The notes below the pieces were generated by a model. It had not been told where the DNA came from. It made no database searches and saw nothing but the letters and a program-made list of their open reading frames with translations. Shown piece by piece: positions 31,345 through 42,980 of a DNA stretch of 64,000 nt (positions within the stretch are counted from its first letter, which is position 1; the number at the start of each line of letters is the position of its first letter). Location of the stretch: NCBI RefSeq assembly GCF_000237925.1, contig NC_031500.1, positions 1,736,001 through 1,800,000 on the forward strand. Direction: 5' to 3'. The position numbers and the translations under genes are program-made. Source of the stretch: Schistosoma mansoni (Eukaryota > Platyhelminthes > Trematoda > Strigeidida > Schistosomatidae).

Positions 31345-32075
31345 TATTACTTACTTGCTTACTTACGCCTGTTACTCCTCGTGAAGAAACATAGACCTCC
31401 TACCAGCATTATCCATTCAACCCTGAGCAATTCTTTCCAGTTGTTATTCATCTTTTTCATGTCTACTTCAAATTTCCAACGTAGTGTGATCCTCGGCCAT
31501 TCTTTTTTCCTTTTCCATTCAGGATTCCAAGTTAGTGCTTGCTTCATGATGCAGTTTGATGATTTCCGAAATGTATGTTCTATCTACTTCCAACGTCTTT
31601 TCCTAATTTTCTTATCACATGGAAGCTGATTTGTTCCCTCTCATAGTAGGTTGTTGTTGATGATGTCCAGTCAATGGACAGTGAGTATCTTGTGCAGACA
31701 ATTGTTTATAAATACTTGTATCATTTTGATGATTGTTGTAGTCAGTTGTCGAAGTTTGAGCTCCCTACAGTAGAACTGTTTTGACGTTCATATTAAAGAT
31801 TCTGAATTTGATGTTAGCTGAAAAATGTCTTCAGTTCCATATGTTCTTCAGTTGTGGGAATGAAGAACTTTCTTTTCCAATCCTTACCTTCATATCTACA
31901 TCAGATGTATAGTGTCTGATACTATCATAAATCCCACATAGATTATTCTAGTTTCTAGACAGACCAGTCTATTCATTCTTCTCAAGCTACATTTTGATCT
32001 TGTTGATTATTTGCTTAATAACCCTGACTGTGTGTTCATTGCTTACCTCATTCATCACATGTCTGTAACTTGTTT
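31345..32075 (-). mobile_element. LINE family 2, decayed copy
   Basis: Starts with the 3' tail in reverse (cttacttgcttacttacgcctgttactcc) and encodes on the minus strand [34 protein letters not shown] with frameshifts. Decay increases to the right, where RT-upstream sequence is expected. Confidence 0.75.
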
Positions 32076-32499
32076 TCGTCACGCTTGATCAAAAAAAGAG
32101 TTGGTTCACTCACCTTTCCCACTAAGTGTCACTTTGTTTCACTTCATTTCTTTCGTTTCATTTCTCTAATTGTCTCTATGGATCAATGAGTACATCATAT
32201 ATATATATATATACGTATTCAAAATTCATTCTCATATTTGACTTAGTTCATTCCTATTATTCTCTTACTTGAATTAGGTCGATAAAAAATATACCACAGT
32301 TTGCAGTATGTATAATTCAACAACAATCGGCATATGATTTAACTGGAGTTAAATATACAGCAAATAAATGATCCTCCTAGTTCATCGATGATACTACTCA
32401 GGTACATGAAAGTTTACACGAATTCCAGAGCTCCTCCAAAAGTATTATATAAGTTTATTAAATAAGCTATATTGACAGATCATCAATCAACTGAATCTA

Positions 32500-32979
32500 A
32501 CTAAATTCAGAGTGAGAATTTTCACTACGAATATCAAGGCAATCCTACTGTACGGAGCTGAAACGTGGAGAACTACTACATCCACCGTCAAGAAGGTACA
32601 AGTATTTATAAACAGTTGTTTACGCAAAATACTCAACATCCATTGGCCGGATACTATCAGCAACAGCGTTTTATGGGAGAGGACAAACCAGCTTCCAACT
32701 GAAGAGGAAATGAGGAAAGGACGTTGGAAGTGGGTCGGACATACATTCAGGAAATCACCAAACTGCATCACGAGGCAATCCCTAACTTGGAGTGGTGAAG
32801 GGAAGCGGAAAAGCGGAAGGCCAAAGAACACATTAAACCGAGAAATAGAAGCAGATATGAAAATGATGAATGTTAACTGGAAAGAACTGGAAATGATTGC
32901 CCAGGAGAGAGTTGGATGGAGAATTCTGGTGAGCGGCCTATGCTCCTCCACGAGGGGTAACAGGCGTAAGTAAGTGAGT
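32500..32979 (+). mobile_element. LINE family 2, young 5'-truncated insertion with 15-bp TSD
   Basis: Open without a stop for 154 codons from 32512 ([42 protein letters not shown], in parts), ending TAA inside the (taag/tgag) 3' tail. Perfect duplication aatcaactgaatcta at 32485-32499 and 32980-32994. This is the post-catalytic C-terminal region of a non-LTR RT; the catalytic domain is missing. Confidence 0.88.
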
Positions 32980-33258
32980 AATCAACTGAATCTACTACTT
33001 GCTATTCTTATTGAGATTGTGTGTTTTCCCTCTATTGATAAGAAAGACTACACTTAATCACTATCTGATAGTATGTGAGTTTCTTGAAAAGATGATTTAA
33101 TGTTATTTATAGTTATGTGTTGATTCTACTGTGAATAACAGACAGCAATTGAATACAGAACTGACTTAATTGAACATCAAATATTCTACTAATAGCTAAG
33201 TAACCTAACTACTTGTTATGTTCAATTAAAAGTCTCTTAATACAAACGTTGTTTGTTA

Positions 33259-33640
33259 TATCCCAAGATTATACGTAAACCTGCAGATGATCAAAGTAGA
33301 TGATCTGCGTCGAACGATCGGGAGCCTACTCGAGTTAGATGGGAATGGTGTCACGAATCAGCTAACTTCGAAGTCATACCTCACGGTCAGCACCTAACAT
33401 GAACTACCCATCTGTCCCACCAAGGTACTATGGATGTTTTGAAGACAGTACAACATTAAGGACGTTATTACAGAAATATATTAGTTAAAGTAGGTACAAG
33501 AGATAGTGTGACCACCACCTCATGGGCGAGTCCATGACGTACGATTGATTGATGTGCATTGGTTGGCCTTGACCTTGACGGCGATCGATGATCTGTTCGA
33601 CATTCAGTGACCCAACTGCCGAATGATTTGGCTAGGCCTC
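33259..33640. repeat. Possible LTR-like segment, unassigned
   Basis: Begins tgttatatcccaagat, like the LTR start at 19818 (minus), then diverges completely. It is more GC-rich than its flanks. No end or TSD is visible, so this is only a suggestion. Confidence 0.25.
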
Positions 33641-33904
33641 ATTGATATTTCACTGACCCTACAAACTCTTTATAACACTTCATTTTTTAAATTAGAACAA
33701 CACATGAAGGCTTACATTACTAGTATCAATGAGATTAGCAACCGGCTTTACGCTAATATATAGGAATAATCGTAGGGATTTGTGAAAGTATTGAACGTAA
33801 GTAAAGCACTTTATTAGCCATTGGTCATAATCAAGTGGATTACATAACCATACACAAAAGGTGAAGAGTAGTATGAAGACAAGTGTACGAATAGGGCAAT
33901 GAAT

Positions 33905-34130
33905 AATGAAATGGTTGAAGTTAGACATTAACACCGTTGGATACTGGCCAGCTCAGTGGTCTAGAGGTTAAGCGCTTGCTCGTGGGACCGATAGATCCTG
34001 GGTTTCAATCTCGCATGCCGGATCGTGGATGCGCACTGTTGAGGAGTCCCACAATTGGACGGAACGGCCGTCCAGTGCTTCCAGGTTTTCCATAATGGTC
34101 TAGCTTCAATTGATTCATGAATTCGATCAT
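33905..34130 (+). repeat. Family-B SINE, nearly complete
   Basis: Sense copy with gttagacattaacaccgttgg, cagctcagtggtctagaggttaag, hammerhead region (TTGAGGA and GGAAC, so inactive) and tail to gattcatgaattcg. Confidence 0.8.
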
Positions 34131-34904
34131 AAAATAATAGAAGTTCTAATCAATAGTTCAACATAAGAACTAGGTGAAACTTGGATAAATCGATACTAAA
34201 ATAGTAATCACTAAAAATCACCAAAATTACGCAATAAGGAGTGTATAAATAATCGGATATTGAAGAATATAAACGAAAGGAACTGCAGAATGACAAACAA
34301 ATTTCTGATTTGAAAGAAATTATATCCAACCAAGGTAAAGGAATGCATAAATTAGGGTTATATGTTTGGATACTTATATCCTATGTCATATGTAGGGGAC
34401 AGAATTGAACTCTATTTGTGGATACGAGAGACCACTAGAAATGTTTGGATCTTGTTTAGTATGCGATCACGATCAACCAGTTGAGACATAAATGAGATTT
34501 ATATTGTCTTCGTCTGTTCATTTCCAAACCACACAGGGAGATGTCCGGAAAGACAACCGGTAATTTGTTGATATGGTGGGTACTAAATAAGTCTGATCAA
34601 TAAATATTGGGTTTAAAAGTTAGAAAATAGTTTAAAAATTCGGATTTTACAATCGTTCATATATATTTCAGTGACATTGATCATATTTGAAAGTTTAACC
34701 AGGCCCTAGTGTTTTCATGATTCTTGATCAGTGTCGTTAATTCATAAAAATGTTTTCACTCATTGTTGAATATTTTCCATCAATTACAATGGTGTCTTCT
34801 TGCAAGTATAGTCTCTTCCATCTTCAGAATTTTTTTCTTTATCTCATTGACTTCTTTACACAACGATGCCTGACATAACTGAAATTCACTTGTTGTTGTT
34901 TGCA

Positions 34905-35365
34905 TGTATTTTCCCATTGTTATTTAGGACTGCAATTGATCGGTCTCTTATTGGCATATGTGCATCCTATGAGGAATGCCTCGATATTGCCTTAAGTCAC
35001 AAGCTTTATGAGCAAAGATGAATAGTAACTGGCAGTGGAATCCAGTTTGACGCGCGTTTCGTTCTATTTGGGACTCGTCAACTGGATGTACCTGCATCTC
35101 AGAATTGATGTTCACTCTGGGACTCGAACTCAGTACCTTTCGCTTTAAACGCCATCTCTTTATCCACTCAGCTACTGAGTCGTGATAGACACTTTCTTGT
35201 GCAATGAGGTGAAGTTTGAATTCACTTAGTATTGTTTGTTTGAATCTTTCCATTGATGTTTAGGACTGCAACTGGTCAGTCTCTTATTGGCTATATGTGT
35301 ATACTGTACGTATTGCCTCGATATAGCCTTAATTCACAAACATTGTAAGCAAAGATGGATTATGA
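34905..35365 (-). repeat. Family-A SINE tandem pair
   Basis: Antisense full unit 34905-35220 (tail, hammerhead with C3 changed, tRNA-like head), directly followed by the tail of a second unit 35222-35365, which stops at the hammerhead side (caaagatgg). Confidence 0.8.
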
Positions 35366-35900
35366 TGCTTAACATAACCGAAATCAATTTGACTACTTAA
35401 AATATTTTGAGTAGTAAGATTTAAAAATATTAATTTTCGTATCTAACAAGTTTAAACACAACTTTTCCCATTAGATTTCATTGTTCAAGTAATGTCGTCA
35501 TGTATTTTCTAAAAACCCTGAAACCAGACTACGAATGTTCATGAATTTTTGATTGGAGCGAATCATTCATCCGATATCACAAATTGATTCGATTTGTTAT
35601 TGTATCCATGCGCAACAATCCAGTTGTTCTGAGAGTTTATAATTTACCGCATGGCATAAAAGTTCTAGGCTGATTCCATGGTGGAGTGCTTAGTGAGATC
35701 TGTTTTGAATTTTCATATTAGGGTGGAGCAGCCCTTCAATGTACCGTTTTTTTAAACGGTACATTAACACTCAGGAAAACAGCCTTCGATTCGATTCATT
35801 CTTAAAGCAATCAGTAACATTTTTCAACTTGGAATTTGTAAATATATTTTTCGATTATTTTCTCTACTCAATGGAGAGAGGAATTTGAGCAGTTTTTTTA

Positions 35901-36413
35901 AATTTTTTATTTAAACACATAAATATTGGTACAAAGAGGCATCAAATATATATGCGCCACACAAATCTCATTCGATTTGTGTGAGGGATGTGATACTGCC
36001 CAGGTGCCCAAACCGAAGCAGGTGGTTTTCTTAAGGGGCCACACCCGGAGACTTCGACCTAAAGGTCTGATCCACAAGGCAGTGGAGCATTGTGAGGAAA
36101 TGCAGTCCCATGACAGCCGGTGACCGACAATTGGTTCATACGCCATTTGTTCCCTCAGGATACTGGAGCCCATGTGCACCATTTGTTTGGAATCAGGGTT
36201 TTCCAACTCACTTAGGTGGACTCGCAGTGTCCACTAACCCGGTTAAAGCTCCGGACCTTCGCTTTTCGTCCTCTCAATTTCGTAAATAAAATCCGTGGTG
36301 CGAGAAGGCAGTAAGTACTTCCCTGGCAGAGGCTATATACGCGTGGTCATGTGAGAGCATTTGGAGAGGGAGAGCGGACTCTCCCCACTCTCGGTCGTAT
36401 CAGGGCATTTGGA
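35901..36413 (-). repeat. Family D repeat, near full length (about 510 bp)
   Basis: From attttttatttaaacacataaatattgg to the other end ccccactctcggtcgtatcagggcatttgg. The short open frames inside are not conserved between copies, so it is treated as non-coding. Confidence 0.85.
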
Positions 36414-36594
36414 GGCTTTGGATTTCTAGAACTCATTAAGAGGTTAATTAGTTTAAATGGTCAAATAATTATGATATAGAGAGCGAACTCGAAGTAACCT
36501 AATGAGAATGTCAATCAATGTCAGTCAGAAATGATCTAAAGGACAAGAGCATTTCATTGGCTAAGAAATGGATCAATTTCTTAAGGATTAGATT

Positions 36595-36596
<2 letters not shown>

Positions 36597-36627
<31 letters not shown>
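36597..36627 (+). repeat. (TA)n microsatellite
   Basis: About 31 bases of alternating TA. Confidence 0.95.
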
Positions 36628-36628
<1 letters not shown>

Positions 36629-36639
36629 CCCTTCAATAA

Positions 36640-37090
36640 TGAGAGTCTACCATTGTTAACGAATGATAACTAGTAAGTGAGATTCGAGTAAGGTTTCCTA
36701 TCAATTATCTTCAACCACTTGACATCTCAATGATTTTGCTTCAACAGACATTCATCGACTGTACACAGTCATTTAAATGGATACTGACTCAACAGTCCAT
36801 GACGTTGGTAAAACGTTCATTCGGATATGCTTTCCTAAATCATAAATATGGAGTTTTAGTAAATGTTCAAATATCACATGAAGCAATAGTCCTCTCAAGA
36901 ATTAGAGTCTATCATTGTTAACGAATGGTAACTAGTAAGTGAGATTTGAGTAAGGTGTTCTATCGATGATCTCCAACCACTTGACATCTCAACGCAAATG
37001 ATTTTGATTTATTTTGCTTCAACAGACAGTCATCGACTGTGCACAGTCATTCAAATGGATACTGTCTCAATGGTCTAAGAAGTTGGTTAA
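36640..37090 (+). repeat. Local direct duplication of about 200 bp
   Basis: gagagtctaccattgttaacgaatg.taactagtaagtgagatt..gag near 36640-36700 recurs near 36900-36960, and each copy is followed by ttttgcttcaacagacattcatcgactgt-like sequence (36735 and 37013) and an attcaaatggatactg block. Confidence 0.75.
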
Positions 37091-37099
37091 ATGTTTATT

Positions 37100-40000
37100 T
37101 TATCAAATCAATTTATGTAACTGTTCATTTTCGGTATTTGATTTAACCATGTACTATATAACTTTATACTGTCCGAGATATGGACAGTTAATCAATTTTT
37201 GACCTTATTGAAGGATTTTATTATATTGTCTGTCTCCAAGATTTAGGTAATTTATGAACAAAGATAAGATATGTAAAAACTAGTTCAATTAGTGATACTG
37301 TAAATTAACCTTACACAAATTACTAAATTAGTGATTCTAGTCTAATTGTAAATGAGAGAAATCAATAGATTTGTATAGTTGAATCATTATGATTCTGATA
37401 ATGATCTAATCTGGATAGAAACAAAGAAAGAAAGTGTAATTGATTCATCATTTAGCAGAGTTGAATTTTCAAATATGAATATATTTTGCATATAACAAAA
37501 CAAACAAACCTTACTAGACAATGTATATAAGACCCTTTGCAAATAGATAGACAGAATCTCTTTCGAAACATGATTTATTCAGTTGAAATCCGTATGAATC
37601 TAAGTGAAGACCTCATGAACTGACAGATGTTTGATGGTAATCAGTAGAAAGCCATATTTGATCTGGGTTCTACACTTGTTAGAAAAGCATACCTGGAGTT
37701 TTGTGGGAAAAATCGATGGTTCTTTTAGGACACATCACCACGTCGATTAGAACCATATTCAGCGAAACTATTAGTAAAGTGTTCAAGTCACAGTTCTTGG
37801 GGGACTGAGACCTTACATTAATTAACTACTGGAAAGCAATCAATCTATGAATAAACGTGATATTAGCTATCTCGTACCAACCAATCTGTATAAGAGTAAA
37901 ATGTCAGTTTATACATTTTAAGGTTTTGAACCTTAATACTAATTTTATATTATGTAATCCTTTCGGTAAGTTCTTATAAGATCTAATCGGTGACATAAGA
38001 TATAGATCCTAAATTATGAACTGACTTGTTTCAGGTCATTAGATCCTCACTCGATCTCATTGCTTGTTTGTCGAGATCACGTGATTCTAAAGAATGGAAA
38101 ACTACGATGTAATAACTATTGAGTTAATCCCAGTTCCCAAAAACCATTCATTTGGCATTTTATATAGCAACTGACTTAAGTAATGTGGAAACAAATCTAG
38201 CTACCATAAACATTAGATGGCTAATTTTATTGAATCTAAGCCTGATTTCAAATCAATACCGGGATTAAGAAGACTAATAATAGACTTGTCTTCTGTCTAT
38301 GATAAAGTAGTGACATACTAAAAAGTACGGTACGCTAGTTACTGGTCATGAATGGCATATGAATGACGAACCACATACACAAGTTCTTATCATCTCATTT
38401 AGATTTTCATGTTGTCTGAATGACATGCCACCGTTAAAAATACACATCCAGTTTCATCCAATACACCTACATTCTGAACGCCATTGAACCATTAGCTAGT
38501 CGCCCTAGATCAATTTCCTAGAAATATTCAATCAAATGGTTACTTTGCTCTCTACAACGAGTCAATAAGCTCCTTAATCTACTGAATTTCACTTTTCACT
38601 GAACTTTAGAATTTTACTACAACACTACACAATTTATCATGCCACATAAACGTATTCCAGTATTCAGCATCTTCGTAATGAGCTGTTGTATATCACATAA
38701 ATTCTTCCAGCTAGCTTCCTGATGTATTGGCAAAGTCACAGGTCATTAGTTATGTTTATTTGAATACAGTCCAATCACTTCACTATGCTGGTTATACACA
38801 GTTTGGTATTTGTCTGTGGGTTTACTTATCCAACAATATGAATAATTCTGTTCATTTCGGAGTAGTGCGATCTCTACAACCAGTATCTATCACACTATCG
38901 GGTGAGAGATTGATTGGTTGCAATGAGAAAATTAATAGAGGAGAACTTTGAAACCAGAAAAGCGAAAAATGTGGTTGGAGAAAGTAGTAGATAAGGTATT
39001 TAATTACGCGAACAATTTGAACGCACAAACATGTAAGTGAAAGAAAATGACAAAGAGCGAGGTAGGGATAGGCTGATGTTATGTGGTGGTAGTAGTAGTG
39101 ATAGATAAGTTGCTTAAAGTGTATTAAATAAACTAGTCACAACAGGAGGTGATGATCCAGTGGCCTGTGGACTCTTTGTCTGGCACAGCATTCCTTATTA
39201 GGCAACAGTCAGTAAAAAAGAATAGGAACGTGTCTAGGTTTCCGATTTCTGATGAGTAATATTTTGAGGGTCGCCTCATGGAGTGAGAAGGCTTGATTGA
39301 GATACGATGCTCGTGTTATAGTGAGTTTCTCCAATGTCGTTTACATATCAACTTACTTTATTATTAAGGGTCTTTTCGATTGTTAGAAATCTCTCTAATA
39401 AAATTAAAGTGTTAAAAATTCATATAAGTAACTTAATGGTCGTTATCAGAGAACTTACGGTGTTATATCTGATATGTGACGAAATTTTCAGCATTTAGTG
39501 GGTTGCTAACCGGTGCATTTTCGTTGATTTTGCTATTCATGACCTTCTGGAGTTCATTCTAAAAGCCGTGATATTATTCTCTGAAATATCTGCGCTAATA
39601 TTAAGCTTAAGAAACGTTTGTCAAAAGCAGATATTTGGCACTCATAAGGAATATTTAAAATAAAATTCCTACATTCGGCAAAAACTAAGTTTACAAGGAA
39701 CAAAGTGTCATCTCTCAAGGGACAATGACAGCAGACGGCTCAATACCTGCGCTCAGCAGTTATGGAATAGGAACGAAAAAATCTCAAAGGCGATAATCTT
39801 TCTCAATGAATACTAATGTAGTGATGTGAATGTAGAATTAACTTGATTCCTTATTTTGAGTTAACTCTTCTGAATGCCTTAAATCTATTTCAGACTGATG
39901 TGGTCAGTAGCTGGGCAACTAGCAAAAACTTTGAATTCTAAGGCTGCTTCTCTCATGCTGTTATTAGAAGATTCAACTTATTTCACATTTTCAGCCCCGG

Positions 40001-41836
40001 GAATTGTTGATTCAGTGTTTCTGGCTTGCTAAACTGCAATCACGAAAGTTAGAACAGTTGGATGAATAGAAAGAATACTTTCGAAATTCTCTTTAGTCTT
40101 ACCTTGAAGGAGATGGAAAGAGTTTGCTGGTCAAATGGCAGTATTTAGTGAATCTTGTATAATGTTTAACAAAAAAGTTGCGCTATTCATTATTTTGTTA
40201 CATTTTCTATGGAAGCGCAGCCAACGAGGTTCCTATGGGTGATGCGAGAAAGCAATATTCAACTCCTCATTTTTTATTTATTAGTTTTCTAGAGGAAATA
40301 TTTCCCTTGATTCACCGGTAATTTCAGCCGCCAGGTAACGATCGTTGCCTTTCAAACTCGATTCGTAAAAGCCACGCTAGGTATTTCACCAACCATCGAC
40401 ACAATAACATTTTTCAGATGGTGCTCATCTACACACTTATGAGTATATTACATGTGATAAGGACATTATAAATACAAAATCTGTATACTTAGATCATCAA
40501 ATAATAAACCGAAATGTTATCAACGTTTATACACCAAATACTTATTGCAGTTGCAGCCAGGAACAGAAGGTCAATACGTAGCATGATTAACATCCGGTAA
40601 ATCCGTAAGAGAAATGAACGATAGTCAAGGAGACCCTCAGTAAGTCTAACTAATCCTGGTAAGGTCGCTATTTAAACCATCTGGGACCTTGGTAACAAAC
40701 CTGGATAATGCTATATCTCTTTAGCATGATGTCTTGTAATTTGAGGACAGCTTTAAGATCCGTCAAGAGTGAGTTCCGTAAGTCAGTAAATAATATTGTC
40801 GTAATCTGTAAATATCAAAATAATGAAACAGTCGAAGTAGAAAAGCTTACCGAAAACTAGTGAAAGAAGATTTATCTTGTGTTTCTGGTACTGTTGCCCC
40901 GCTACAATAATAAAATTTGTGGCTTACTTCAAGACAACACGGCCTTTCATATTTTCAGATGATTCAGCTTTTACATTATTTTCAGCTGTTTCATTCACAA
41001 GAGATAAACTATACGAAAAAGTAAGCCTATATCTGGAGAGAGGAATTTTGATGATACACTTTAAGTTCGGAACTCTTTGGCAGAATGATGTGGATCATCA
41101 AGTGTTCCCATGTTGTTTTGAGGTTCTCGTTTTTCCAAAGTAGTTACATGGTAGGTAGCCAGTTAAATAGCTAGCTAATCGGACAAATAATTAGGTTATT
41201 ACTTTACCATTCTATAATGCACTAGGCCATGAGTCACTAGATCTGCGAATTCATGTCAGCTTGTTAACCGGAACTCTAAAATAGCAGCTTTCTGTACAGG
41301 ATAAATCCTACGACATGTAATCCATGGGCCATTACATATCACACATTGTTAGGGCCAGCTGTGAGCTGTGAAGTACTACGTTTAACAGTTTTGTGGTTTA
41401 TAATAAATAATTAAGTTTTAAGAACTTTCTTGACTTACCGGTCAAACGAATACATTATGAATACATATACGGAGGAAAATGCCATGTTTGTTGGCAGTAT
41501 CAGGGGAAGCTGAAACACTTTGTGGTTTATTCAGCTTCGCCATAATCTTGCCAACAATAAACAGCATGTTTCTTCGTAAAAGTTTAGACAGGATATGCGA
41601 GTTCAGAATTCGTAGTTTTGCTGAAACGTCCCACTTAAAACAACAAAATTCTGATTGGCTAACCATAACATTTGTAGAATAGTGCCTGAGAAAACATTTT
41701 TGATCATTTGTAGGATAATCTACCAGCTTTAAAGGTTTTTCAAAAGAACTTTACTCCTATGGGTTTTTTTGTTTAAATGACTCAGGTTATATGCTAACTT
41801 GTTTTACTCACTACTAGAGCGGTTGTTACCACGAGG
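37100..41836. other. Mostly unique sequence, no firm gene; candidate exons 39480-41500 (minus)
   Basis: No dispersed repeat seen elsewhere in the window is present. On the minus strand several short open stretches have plausible splice sites (for example 41010-40925 with donor gtaagc, 40817-40700, 40428-40340, 39570-39485). The reading phases do not join without shifts and none matches a family I know. I do not call a gene; see the findings. Confidence 0.4.
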
Positions 41837-42980
41837 ATGAAGTGGGTCCCTTTTTTTTCTGTAAATAGTTCAGTAGTACTTTTGCTAGTGTTAATAAAGT
41901 TAATTTGTTAGAAGTAGTATTAGTTGTGTAGGCTGTTTGGTACACTACGAGTTCATAAGGAAGGGATTGATAATTTACATCAAAACTGTTAGCTCGTGTC
42001 ATTTTGAAAAGTAGCCAGACCTAATCTACTGTTAGTCAATAATGATATTAACATATTGGTAAAATAATGGGTGTTTTGTTATGATGGTTGTCTTGCAAGC
42101 TAGTATCTGGCCCTTTTGTCACTGCTGTTTAAACTTGATCGATATAGATATTGGTCGGTGCATGAATATTTAGTTGTTTTATTTGCAGGAGAGTTCTTCC
42201 CAAATGAAAGTAAATCGTCATCACCAGCATGCTTTATCCTTTTGTCTTAACCTCTCTGGTTCTTGTTAAAAGTTTGCAATAGGCTAAACACTCGTCATAC
42301 GTTATTTGGGCTTATAGCTTGATAAGCTATTTAGACTGGTGTGATGAGTTGTCGCCTTGTAATGTTTAAATTATATCTATAGTAAATGCTAATCACTATG
42401 TACTAGATGTATCATGAAACATTTTATACCCATCGAAGACTCATGTTCATATAAATCAATTATTATTACTTTAGGTTAGAAGTGTGCTCTTACAGTGGTT
42501 TTAAAGTTTATCCGGGACATGGAAAACGCGCTATCCGTATCGATGGTCGTGGGTTTTACTTCATAAACAAAAAATGTGAACGGTCTCATTTCTTAAAGCG
42601 TAATCCGCGTGAAATCAGCTGGACGGTGCTCTACCGAAGGAAGTACAAAAAAGGGATAAGTGAAGAGCTGGTAAAAAAGCGAACTAAACGTGTAACCAAG
42701 AGTGCTCGAGGTATTGCAGGAGCAAGTCTGGCTGAAATCATGGCTAAACGCAATCAAAAGCCAGAAGTTCGTAAAGCGATGCGTGACCAAGCCATACGGT
42801 AAGTTGGTTTTTTTATAAATCCAACATTAATATAGTGCAGCTAAAGAAAAACAAAAGCAAAAAGAAATGGAGAAAAAGGTGAAGAAGGTCGAAAAGAAAA
42901 AGCCCCAAGTAGCTCCTTCAAAACAAAAAGCTACCAAGATTACTCAAAAGGCTGCTCCTAGAGTTGGTGGAAAGCGTTAA
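41837..42980 (+). CDS. RPL24: 60S ribosomal protein L24 (eL24)
   Basis: Structural protein of the large cytosolic ribosomal subunit. Exons 41837-41841 (ATGAA), 42475-42798 and 42836-42980 give 157 aa, the same length as human RPL24. The protein starts [18 protein letters not shown], carries [39 protein letters not shown] and a Lys-rich tail ending APRVGGKR, all eL24 hallmarks. Exon 1 is inferred: only a two-base partial codon before the acceptor at 42474 restores the frame, and ATGAA|gtgggt at 41837 supplies it. The donor at 42799 is gtaagt; the third-exon acceptor ends at 42835. AATAAA lies 28 bases after the stop. A pyrimidine-rich stretch just upstream of the ATG would suit a TOP-type promoter. 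Exons 2 and 3 are sure; exon 1 is likely. Confidence 0.95.
42475..42798 (+). CDS. RPL24: RPL24 exon 2 (main coding exon)
   Basis: 324 bp exon encoding residues 3-110 of eL24, from LEVCSYSG to DQAIR (split codon CG|T). The zinc-ribbon-type N-terminal fold is represented, but Cys spacing is reduced to the first CSYSG and a second Cys in KKCERSH. It is flanked by acceptor tttag (ends 42474) and donor gtaagt (42799). Confidence 0.95.
42836..42980 (+). CDS. RPL24: RPL24 exon 3 (Lys-rich C-terminus)
   Basis: 145 bp exon after a 37 bp intron (42799-42835). It encodes a Lys/Glu/Gln-rich tail ending APRVGGKR and TAA at 42978-42980. The C-terminal VGGKR is typical of animal eL24. Confidence 0.95.

Noticed and set aside
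42202-42207. ATGAAA followed by gtaaat as RPL24 exon 1
   Set aside because: Phase 0 joins to the wrong frame of the RPL24 main exon; 41837-41841 fits instead.
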